The notes under the pieces are model-generated. The model saw only the letters and a list, made by a program, of their open reading frames with translations. It searched no databases and had not been told where the DNA came from. Below, piece by piece: positions 1 through 5,800 of a stretch of DNA of 5,800 nt. Position 1 is the stretch's first letter. Each line of letters begins with the position of its first letter. This stretch comes from VBAS01 sp965652775 (GTDB lineage Bacteria; Bacteroidota; Bacteroidia; Chitinophagales; Chitinophagaceae), in contig CBFGXP010000233.1 of NCBI GenBank assembly GCA_965652775.1, forward strand, positions 1 through 5,800, written 5' to 3'. A program made the translations under genes and the position numbers.

Positions 1-937
1 GTTGTGCATGCTGGCGGCCTAGCATAGGCCAATAGGCTTTCAGGTGAGCAAAGTTATCCATATAAATACGGGCCACAGCATACATCTTCATGTCTTCTAT
101 AATGCTGCTTTCATTTACATAGCTCATATCATTATCCTTGTTCCGGAATTTCAACGGTATGAATGTATTGAACCCGCCCGTTTTATCCTGTAACTTTCTC
201 AGACGATCCATATGATCAATCCGGTGATAATAATTTTCAATATGACCATATAGCATCGTGGCGTTGCTATGCATCCCGAGTTTATGAGCCGTTTCATGAA
301 TATTCAACCACCCTTCTGAATCAACTTTATCAGCGCAAATTTTTTCTCTTATTTCAGAATGAAATATTTCTGCGCCACCACCGGGTAATGAATCAAGCCC
401 TGCATTCTTTAAATAAGTCAATCCTTCCTCACTTGTTTTTTTTGCTTTTCGAAACATATAATCAAGCTCCACGGCCGTAAATCCTTTAATATGTAAGGAC
501 GGTCTGTGTTCTTTTATTTTTCTTAAAACTTCTGCAAAGAATTCTAAATTCATCTTTGGATGCACACCACCAACAATGTGAACTTCAGTTACCGGTTGCC
601 CGTCATATTTTTTTACCATATGCATCATTTGCTCAGCGGAAAGTTCCCAGCCTTCTTCACGATGTGCATATAAACGGCTATAGCTGCAAAAGTTACAGGT
701 GAAAACGCAAACATTAGTAGGCTCAATATGAAAGTTCCTGTTGAAATAAGTGATATCACCATGCTTTTTTTCTCTTATATAATTCGCAAGTGAACCAAGA
801 AAGGGGAGAGACCCTTTTTCAAAAAGTAGCAACCCTTCTTCGTCTGTTATTCTTTCTCCATTATAGATCTTATCCTGGATGTTATACAGATCCTTCGGTA
901 AGCTTTTTAAAATTTCTTCTGACACTGATGAGAGCAT
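1..937 (-). CDS. mqnE: Aminofutalosine synthase MqnE (radical SAM), 3' end cut by window edge
   Basis: MqnE is a cytoplasmic radical SAM enzyme of the futalosine route to menaquinone. It joins the SAM-derived 5'-deoxyadenosyl group to 3-[(1-carboxyvinyl)oxy]benzoate, giving 6-amino-6-deoxyfutalosine. I translated the minus strand from ATG at 937-935 and found 312 uninterrupted codons to the window edge, so an estimated 60-80 C-terminal residues are missing. The 4Fe-4S cluster motif CX3CX2C is at Cys77, Cys81 and Cys84, inside HIEPTNVCVFTCNFCSYSR. Other family motifs are HIVGGVHP (120-127), LPGGGAEIF (184-192) and NATMLYGHIE (225-234). The last motif favours MqnE over its paralogue MqnC, the cyclic dehypoxanthinyl futalosine synthase. 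An in-frame TAA at 946-944 leaves ATG 937 as the only reasonable start. No Shine-Dalgarno is visible. The gene lies 84 bases downstream of the protease gene with a terminator between them, so it probably has its own promoter. The family call is strong; MqnC or another CofH-like enzyme is the less likely alternative. Confidence 0.9.
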   Translation of the reverse strand, partial: MLSSVSEEILKSLPKDLYNIQDKIYNGERITDEEGLLLFEKGSLPFLGSLANYIREKKHGDITYFNRNFHIEPTNVCVFTCNFCSYSRLYAHREEGWELSAEQMMHMVKKYDGQPVTEVHIVGGVHPKMNLEFFAEVLRKIKEHRPSLHIKGFTAVELDYMFRKAKKTSEEGLTYLKNAGLDSLPGGGAEIFHSEIREKICADKVDSEGWLNIHETAHKLGMHSNATMLYGHIENYYHRIDHMDRLRKLQDKTGGFNTFIPLKFRNKDNDMSYVNESSIIEDMKMYAVARIYMDNFAHLKAYWPMLGRQHAQ

Positions 938-954
938 TAAGAATTATTTGTCAG

Positions 955-962
955 CAAATTTA
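955..962 (-). promoter_or_regulatory. Candidate Bacteroidota -7 promoter element for mqnE
   Basis: Read on the minus strand, 962-955 is TAAATTTG, an exact match to the Bacteroidota -7 consensus TAnnTTTG. It sits 17 bases before the mqnE ATG and just after the T-tract of the upstream terminator. I see no clear -33 TTG at the usual distance; that region is occupied by the terminator hairpin and T-tract. If used, transcription would begin about 7 bases further on and leave a leader of only about 10 bases. The match is seen directly; the promoter role is inferred from position. Confidence 0.42.
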
Positions 963-968
963 GCGTAT

Positions 969-1001
969 AAAAAAATAACCCCGGTCATTGCCCGGGGTTA
1001 T
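969..1001 (-). terminator. Rho-independent terminator of the M43 protease gene
   Basis: A perfect 10-bp GC-rich stem pairs 975-984 (ATAACCCCGG) with 992-1001 (CCGGGGTTAT) around a 7-base loop. On the minus strand the hairpin runs into seven T residues (975-969; the first also pairs in the stem), the classic intrinsic terminator form. It begins about 20 bases past the protease stop codon (1024-1022), so it should end that transcript and separate it from mqnE. Confidence 0.88.
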
Positions 1002-1021
1002 CAGTTATTGAGTTCGTTTTA

Positions 1022-1270
1022 TCAGAATTTAACTACCTGGACAGTTATGTTTCTATTGCTGTCCTCATATCCGAGATTTACTGTATACATGCCGGCGGCT
1101 CTGCCAGAAAGATCGACCTGGAGAAACTTGTCACCGCCGCTTGGATATCGTTTACTATAAACCAATTGACCGACGGAATTGTAAACATTAATATATCTCA
1201 AATTTGTCGGAACCTGGTAATGCCATACACCAAATGTGGTTCTGAATGGATTTGGCAGGATGACGTATCC
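1022..1270 (-). other. Segment encoding the T9SS type A C-terminal sorting domain
   Basis: This part of the protease gene encodes about residues 966-1048. It has the usual order of a Por secretion tail: VILPNPF, then INVYNSVGQLVYSK, then the VDLSG...GMYTV strand pair, ending in VQVVKF. In this family the tail directs type IX secretion across the outer membrane and is normally removed, with the protein either anchored to lipopolysaccharide or released. It implies that a T9SS is encoded elsewhere in the genome. Confidence 0.85.
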
Positions 1271-4168
1271 CTCAGTTTTAAGTTTAGCAGGTAACACTTG
1301 CGTCCTGAGATTTATATCATCGAGATAGAAATTATTTTCCATGTTACCGCTGAAACGGAAGACAACCTGTACAAGAGGTTCAGTAGCACCGAGTATTTTA
1401 CCCAGATTAACCGAATCTCTTCTCCATTGCGAAGCTGTAGGAACAAAACTATTCATTGAGACCTGGAAGTTTGGATCGTTTACTGTTTGCAATTCTTCGC
1501 CAAACTTTTTATACACTGTAGTAAATGTATTGCCGCAGTCCCTGGAAACTAATACTGTTAATGTATCCAACCTTGCACCAGTTGTACCCGGTAGTGTTTT
1601 TGTTATGTGGGCAAGGTTAAATGAAAGGAAAATAGAATCAACACCGGAGTAACTATAATTTGGCATTGCAAGATCATCAATGCGATCAACCGTTGTGTTC
1701 ACAAAATCGTTAAAGAAAGCCGAGCCAGGATTTTTATTACCCACTGTACCATTCCTTGTCCAGGTAATATCTCCATCAGGATTAATGATCGACCAGTTTG
1801 TTGGCGGGAATGTAGTGCTGGTAAATTCTTCAGTCACTGACCCTGGCAATGCAAATATCTGGCTGACAGCATATGCTTTGATCAAACCATCATTGGTTGG
1901 ATCTTCATCGGCAACATTATTTGGTAGCGTCGTATATACATTGATCGAGTGATTACCTACTGCACCTAAACTTGCGGTTGGCAGCGTTACAGTAGCGGTC
2001 TGGTTTCTCGGAAGGTTACCGGTCCAGTTAAATGTTGTTACCGGTCCGGCTGCGTCAATCTGGTAATTAATTCTTACGGATGTAAGATTTATTTTTCCAT
2101 AATTCTTTATTACAACTATTGGAGCTTCGGAGCTTGTACAAACTTTGGCCGCTGGTCTGTTAATTGCAATTACACCTGCATCATTATTCGGGAATATTTT
2201 TTTATCAATATTAATATCATCCAGGTGCATATTATTGCCAAACTGGTTAATAGCACGGAATTGCACCTGTACGTTTCCTGCGCTGATAAAATTGCTTAAA
2301 TCAATTGACTTTCTTTTCCATTGATCAACATTAGAAGGGAAGTACCCACCAGTCCCAAATGTTGGTGAAGCTCCCTCTGGTGCAACAAATGCAGTATCAT
2401 TTCTTGCATTATAAACGACCTGGAATGTTTGCCCGCAATCTGATGATACCATAACCTGGAATTGATCGAATGGGAAACCTGGGAAGCCACGATAGGCAGC
2501 CCAGAAACTCACCCATAGAGAATCAGCTGTGCCAACTACATAAGGTGGAGTTCGAAGGTCATCATTATCCGTTCCGAGAAAATAATTGAAATGATCAACG
2601 TACGCTTTTCCCGTACCGCTATGTGCAACACCGGTAGTTGTTCTTTGCCAAGTAATATTTCCATCCGGATTATTCCTTATCCAGCCCGCAGGTGGGAACG
2701 TAGCGGATTCGAAACCTTCAACTAATGGTAACGCAGCACCTGCGCCCCGACTGCCGTTTACAGTGAAACAGTCATTCGTTGCATCAGAATCAGGATTTCC
2801 ATTTGGAATTGACGTACATATTTGGATCGCATTGGCGCCGACTACCAATGGAACTGGGTTTAGCGCAACTGGTGTTGACTCAAATGTTGCAAGATTTCCT
2901 GTCCAATCAAAAGTCTGGATCGGAGTTCCATTCCTTGTTACCGTAATTCGTACTGAAGTAAGAGGATTAGACCCTGCATTTCTTAATGTGACTGTTAAAG
3001 GAATTGTTGGGTCACACGTAACAAAACCTGCAGACGGAGCAACAGCCGCAAGTATACTTGCATCATTGGGTAGTAATGTCAAAGGCACACAGCCATTCGA
3101 AGTCAGTAATCCCGGTCTGTATGTCGTTAATGCTGTTTGAGCCCGGAGGTCCTGTCCGTTCGTGAACATGGTCATACATGCATCATTTGTATAGTCCATA
3201 AAATTTTGATACATGTATCCGTTTCCGCCGGGTGTACACACATCAAACTGCAGACCTGTTGGACATCCGCCCGACCCTGAACATTGATTGGGTGTATCAT
3301 CTAATGCTGGTGTACCAGTAAAATCACTACCGCCACATGCGCCGGCTGCAGGACAAGTAAAAGGGTCAGCCGTATCATCGCCCCAAATATGTTTTAACCA
3401 TAAAAAGTGACCAAGTTCATGAGTAAGGGTTCTTCCTCCGTTATAGGGAACAAGTGTACCTCCGGGAAGAGTTGCATAATCAATAACAATACCTTGCTCC
3501 GCTAATGGGAATCCGTTTTCTGGTGTTCCAATTGGAAATGTGCCATAACCAAGAAGGTCTGAGCTCGTGAAATCTGCGATCCAGATATTTACATATTTTG
3601 TAGGGTCCCATGCATCGCTGCCACCCGCCGCAGTTGATTTAACCGGATCAGCAAGATTAGAATTAGAAAGCGTACTGGAAGTTACTCTTACAATACCTGT
3701 CGCCGGTAAATTCGTGGGTGTACGTTTGGCCAAACAAAATTGAATTGGTGAATGACCCCTCACCGAATAAAACGCTGCGCCATTCGTACTATCTGTATTA
3801 AGTCCTGAATAATCAAGATTAATCCTGTTCAGTTGGGCGGTGATCATTGCATCGGGTACAAGAGATTGATTGGAAAGAACAACATGGAATACGATTGGAA
3901 TGGTACCTAATGAAGTTGTTCTGCTGTTGGGATTATTATGAATTTGCTGAAGTCTGAGATTGATAGCGTCTGCAAGTTTCCTTTCGTTTTCTTCGTACTG
4001 CTGTCTGAAACCCGGATAAGTTCTGAACATACTTTCAAGCCACATATTTGTCCCGCAACGTTCGGATGCTTGTGTTACAGTGCCTGGTTGAATTCTCTGC
4101 TGGGCAAAAATATTCGTTCCGCTGAAAAATAAAAAAGCCGTAAATGCCAGAAAAGTAAATTTTTTCAA
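1022..4168 (-). CDS. Secreted M43-family (pappalysin/cytophagalysin-type) zinc metalloprotease with T9SS type A sorting domain
   Basis: A 1048-residue secreted metallopeptidase. Residues 1-22 are a signal peptide (MKK, hydrophobic core, likely cleavage IFA|QQ). Residues 23 to about 85 look like a propeptide, with Cys38 in RCGT as a candidate cysteine switch. The catalytic domain spans about 86-360. Its zinc motif HELGHFLWLKH gives ligands His250, His254 and His260 and general base Glu251; the usual Gly is Trp257. The Met-turn NFMDY supplies Met324 and Tyr326. Six cysteines between 272 and 331 probably form disulfides. Two CARDB-like plus jelly-roll (choice-of-anchor J/MAM-like) pairs follow at about 367-656 and 661-955. 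Residues from about 967 are a Por-type T9SS tail (PNPF, INVYNSVGQLVYS, GMYTVNL, VQVVKF). The start is TTG at 4168-4166: no in-frame ATG or GTG lies between it and the upstream TGA at 4210-4208, and the next internal Met (42) would lose the signal peptide. It should cross the inner membrane by Sec and the outer membrane by T9SS. The substrate is unknown. Confidence 0.93.
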   Translation of the reverse strand: MKKFTFLAFTAFLFFSGTNIFAQQRIQPGTVTQASERCGTNMWLESMFRTYPGFRQQYEENERKLADAINLRLQQIHNNPNSRTTSLGTIPIVFHVVLSNQSLVPDAMITAQLNRINLDYSGLNTDSTNGAAFYSVRGHSPIQFCLAKRTPTNLPATGIVRVTSSTLSNSNLADPVKSTAAGGSDAWDPTKYVNIWIADFTSSDLLGYGTFPIGTPENGFPLAEQGIVIDYATLPGGTLVPYNGGRTLTHELGHFLWLKHIWGDDTADPFTCPAAGACGGSDFTGTPALDDTPNQCSGSGGCPTGLQFDVCTPGGNGYMYQNFMDYTNDACMTMFTNGQDLRAQTALTTYRPGLLTSNGCVPLTLLPNDASILAAVAPSAGFVTCDPTIPLTVTLRNAGSNPLTSVRITVTRNGTPIQTFDWTGNLATFESTPVALNPVPLVVGANAIQICTSIPNGNPDSDATNDCFTVNGSRGAGAALPLVEGFESATFPPAGWIRNNPDGNITWQRTTTGVAHSGTGKAYVDHFNYFLGTDNDDLRTPPYVVGTADSLWVSFWAAYRGFPGFPFDQFQVMVSSDCGQTFQVVYNARNDTAFVAPEGASPTFGTGGYFPSNVDQWKRKSIDLSNFISAGNVQVQFRAINQFGNNMHLDDINIDKKIFPNNDAGVIAINRPAAKVCTSSEAPIVVIKNYGKINLTSVRINYQIDAAGPVTTFNWTGNLPRNQTATVTLPTASLGAVGNHSINVYTTLPNNVADEDPTNDGLIKAYAVSQIFALPGSVTEEFTSTTFPPTNWSIINPDGDITWTRNGTVGNKNPGSAFFNDFVNTTVDRIDDLAMPNYSYSGVDSIFLSFNLAHITKTLPGTTGARLDTLTVLVSRDCGNTFTTVYKKFGEELQTVNDPNFQVSMNSFVPTASQWRRDSVNLGKILGATEPLVQVVFRFSGNMENNFYLDDINLRTQVLPAKLKTEGYVILPNPFRTTFGVWHYQVPTNLRYINVYNSVGQLVYSKRYPSGGDKFLQVDLSGRAAGMYTVNLGYEDSNRNITVQVVKF
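1302..3069 (-). repeat. Two diverged tandem copies of a CARDB-like plus jelly-roll module pair
   Basis: Within the protease, residues of about 367-656 and 661-955 are the same two-domain unit repeated about 295-300 residues apart. Matching landmarks are NDA at 368 and 662, LTSVRI at 403 and 695, WTGNL at 422 and 715, TFPP with NPDG and ITW from about 490 and 786, SxDCGxTF at 575 and 875, and LDDIN at 649 and 949. The copies have diverged clearly in protein and DNA, so this is an old duplication. CARDB-like and jelly-roll modules in secreted proteins usually bind surfaces, glycans or protein substrates; that role is inferred here. Confidence 0.8.
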
Positions 4169-4450
4169 AGCAGTTTGTTTTGGGTTAAGAATAAAAGTTT
4201 TATACGCTCAAATTATTGCTACAAGTTTACAGAATAATACCGGAAATGAAAAAATTGTTTTTACTTGTATCTCCAAAGAATCAAGCTGTTAAACTAAATT
4301 GATGGACGGTTTAAAAATAGGGCAGACCCATGCAGCTTTTTGGTTTTTCGAATTACTAAACCGATGTTTAAATCACATTCTTTATGCGATTTATTTGCAC
4401 AAATTTGAAATAGTTATCTTCCATAAATTTTTATCAATAAAAGAAAACGA
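4169..4450. promoter_or_regulatory. Divergent intergenic region between protease and nucleoside transporter genes
   Basis: These 282 bases separate two genes read away from each other and must hold both promoters. I see no ORF of note, no RNA gene, no strong hairpin and no exact TAnnTTTG with a properly spaced TTG. The best one-mismatch -7 candidates are CAAATTTG at 4400-4407 on the plus strand for the transporter, and TAAACTTG at 4229-4222 on the minus strand for the protease. Both are weak in such AT-rich DNA. Neither start has a clear Shine-Dalgarno; the transporter ATG follows an A-rich stretch (AAAAGAAAACGA), as is common in Bacteroidota. Confidence 0.5.
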
Positions 4451-5710
4451 ATGAGTATTAAACTTCGCTTAACCTTCATGAGCTTTTTTCAGTTCTTTGT
4501 TTGGGGGGCCTGGTTATTAACGATCGGAACTTATTGCCTGAATGCAAAAGGGTGGAGCTTTCCCGAATTTGGAGCAATTTTTTCCACCCTTGCACTCTCT
4601 TCGCTTTTTATGCCTGCCCTGACCGGCATCATTGCAGACAGGTGGTTAAATGCTGAAAAACTTTACGGGATATTACACATACTGTATGGCGCTATTCTAT
4701 TTTATGTACCAAGTGTGAATGATCCTGATACTTTGTACTATGTAATTTTTGGCGCAATGATCTGTTATATGCCAACCATTTCTTTATCAAATTCTATCGC
4801 TTACACGATATTGAAGAATAATTCTTATGATGTAATTAAAGTGTTTCCTCCAATCAGGGTTTGGGGCACAATAGGTTTTATAGTTGCTATGTGGACAACC
4901 AATCTTTCCGGCAGTAAAGCAAACTCTAACCAGTTTTTAATCGCTGCAGTTGCGGCCATTGCTCTTGGTATTTATGCATTCACACTTCCCAAATGTCCCC
5001 CTCCAAAATCGATCTCAAAAAATGCAGGCATCATTGAACAATTGGGTCTGAAAGCCTTTACATTATTTGGAAATTATAAAATGGCTTTGTTCTTTGTCTT
5101 TTCAATGCTTTTGGGCGCTGCATTACAATTGACAAACATGTATGGCGATTCTTTCCTTAGTCATTTCGAAAGTAAACCTGAGTATACTGATTCTTTTGTT
5201 GTAAAATATTCTACTATTATTTTGTCTATTTCACAGATGTCCGAAACTTTATTTATTCTCACTATTCCCTTTTTTCTAAAACGGTTTGGCATTAAAAAAG
5301 TAATGCTCTTTGCAATGCTTGCCTGGGTGTTACGCTTCGGTTTGTTTGCTTACGGAGATCCATCTATGACTGGCACTATATTGATAATTTTATCATGCAT
5401 TGTTTACGGAATGGCTTTTGATTTCTTCAACATCTCAGGTTCATTGTTTGTTGAAACCAATACCGATTCAAGTATTCGTTCAAGTGCACAAGGATTATTT
5501 ATGATGATGACAAACGGAGTAGGGGCATGGCTGGGAAGTATTATTAGTAGCTGGGTTATTAATAAATATTTTATCCTGCCAAATGGTGACAGTGATTGGC
5601 AAGGCATCTGGCTTAGTTTTGCCGCATATGCTTTTATTATTGCGATCTTCTTTACAATATTATTCAGACATAAACAAGATCCGAACAAATTGACGGCGGT
5701 GCATCATTAG
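4451..5710 (+). CDS. NupG-type nucleoside:H+ symporter (major facilitator superfamily)
   Basis: A 419-residue inner-membrane transporter of the nucleoside:H+ symporter family (NupG/XapB type), near the usual family length of about 418 and hydrophobic throughout in a pattern fitting 12 membrane helices. The N-terminal segment FFVWGAWLLTIG, the loop GIIADRW (59-65) and FPPIRVWGTIGF (132-143) are characteristic. Residues I recall as lining the E. coli NupG nucleoside site appear at the same or +1 positions: Arg136, Thr140, Phe143, Gln226, Asn229, Gln262, Glu265, Tyr319, Phe323, and the proposed proton-coupling Asp324. This supports genuine nucleoside uptake driven by the proton gradient; which nucleosides are preferred cannot be read from the sequence. 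The ATG at 4451 is correct because the conserved first helix begins a few residues later. The gene is divergent from the protease gene and ends 26 bases before a terminator, so it is probably monocistronic. Confidence 0.9.
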   Translation: MSIKLRLTFMSFFQFFVWGAWLLTIGTYCLNAKGWSFPEFGAIFSTLALSSLFMPALTGIIADRWLNAEKLYGILHILYGAILFYVPSVNDPDTLYYVIFGAMICYMPTISLSNSIAYTILKNNSYDVIKVFPPIRVWGTIGFIVAMWTTNLSGSKANSNQFLIAAVAAIALGIYAFTLPKCPPPKSISKNAGIIEQLGLKAFTLFGNYKMALFFVFSMLLGAALQLTNMYGDSFLSHFESKPEYTDSFVVKYSTIILSISQMSETLFILTIPFFLKRFGIKKVMLFAMLAWVLRFGLFAYGDPSMTGTILIILSCIVYGMAFDFFNISGSLFVETNTDSSIRSSAQGLFMMMTNGVGAWLGSIISSWVINKYFILPNGDSDWQGIWLSFAAYAFIIAIFFTILFRHKQDPNKLTAVHH

Positions 5711-5736
5711 TTCGGCTATAAAACTCCCTGTAATAG

Positions 5737-5764
5737 AAAACCCATCTCAATCGAGATGGGTTTT
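5737..5764 (+). terminator. Hairpin terminator after the nucleoside transporter gene, possibly bidirectional
   Basis: A perfect 12-bp stem pairs 5737-5748 (AAAACCCATCTC) with 5753-5764 (GAGATGGGTTTT) around the loop AATC. It starts 26 bases after the transporter stop codon. The U-tract is four T, then GCG and a T-rich stretch. Because the left arm begins with AAAA, the hairpin also ends in four T on the minus strand and could stop a converging gene to the right of the window. Confidence 0.82.
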
Positions 5765-5800
5765 GCGTTAATTTTTCTAAATAATTTAGATATGAGATTC

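Noticed and set aside
879..1160. Plus-strand open frame crossing the mqnE start, the terminator and the protease end
   Set aside because: It is antisense to two well-supported genes and runs through a strong terminator hairpin; the translation has no recognisable motif.
2296..2490. Second minus-strand frame inside the protease gene
   Set aside because: It overlaps the first jelly-roll module in another frame. The main frame is continuous and conserved, so there is no sign of a frameshift or nested gene.
2763..3140. Plus-strand open frame of 125 codons inside the protease gene
   Set aside because: It is antisense to the conserved catalytic and CARDB-like segments; the other plus-strand frames at 1341-1652, 1680-1952 and 3938-4132 are shadows in the same way.
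4342..4362. Weak inverted repeat GGTTT...AAACC in the divergent intergenic region
   Set aside because: Five base pairs with an 11-base loop is not distinguishable from chance in AT-rich DNA.
5404..5688. Minus-strand open frame antisense to the transporter
   Set aside because: It lies opposite conserved C-terminal helices of the NupG homologue and has no start context or protein features of its own.
5776..5790. 15-base palindrome TCTAAAT-A-ATTTAGA near the right edge
   Set aside because: It could be an operator for a gene beyond the window, but it is entirely AT-rich except for its ends, so chance is a good explanation and no neighbouring gene is visible to support a role.
1..5800. Search for an undescribed defence, mobile or biosynthetic system
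   Set aside because: All three genes belong to known families in an ordinary chromosomal layout. No transposase, integrase, nuclease, reverse transcriptase, direct-repeat array or conserved RNA structure was seen.

Overview
The window looks like chromosomal DNA from a Bacteroidota species, probably in or near the Chitinophagaceae. That family placement is inference. The supporting evidence is a secreted protease with a C-terminal type IX secretion (T9SS) sorting domain, a menaquinone gene of the futalosine pathway, moderately AT-rich DNA, weak or absent Shine-Dalgarno sequences, and a TAnnTTTG-like promoter element. I see no insertion sequence, integrase, phage gene, CRISPR array, tRNA or rRNA.

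Layout. (1) Positions 1-937, minus strand: the first 312 codons of a radical SAM aminofutalosine synthase (mqnE), cut by the left edge of the window. (2) Positions 938-1021: a short gap holding a strong hairpin terminator for the upstream protease gene and, directly after it, a candidate promoter for mqnE. (3) Positions 1022-4168, minus strand: a 1048-residue secreted M43 (pappalysin/cytophagalysin-type) zinc metalloprotease. It has a signal peptide, a candidate cysteine-switch propeptide, a catalytic domain, two tandem copies of a CARDB-like plus jelly-roll (choice-of-anchor J/MAM-like) module pair, and a type A T9SS tail. Its start codon is TTG. (4) Positions 4169-4450: a divergent intergenic region that should hold the promoters of the protease and the transporter. 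(5) Positions 4451-5710, plus strand: a 419-residue NupG-type nucleoside:H+ symporter. (6) Positions 5737-5764: a perfect 12-bp hairpin terminator, followed by AT-rich DNA to the right edge.

The three genes are probably separate transcription units. The protease and mqnE point the same way but have a terminator between them, and the transporter is divergent. No shared pathway is evident: one gene makes menaquinone, one exports a protease to the cell surface or medium, and one imports nucleosides. I found no convincing undescribed multi-gene system. The points most worth a second look are inside the protease: Trp at the usual Gly position of the zinc motif, a candidate cysteine switch, and duplicated accessory modules with Asp-box-like motifs. 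The tight terminator-promoter-start arrangement in front of mqnE is also of interest.
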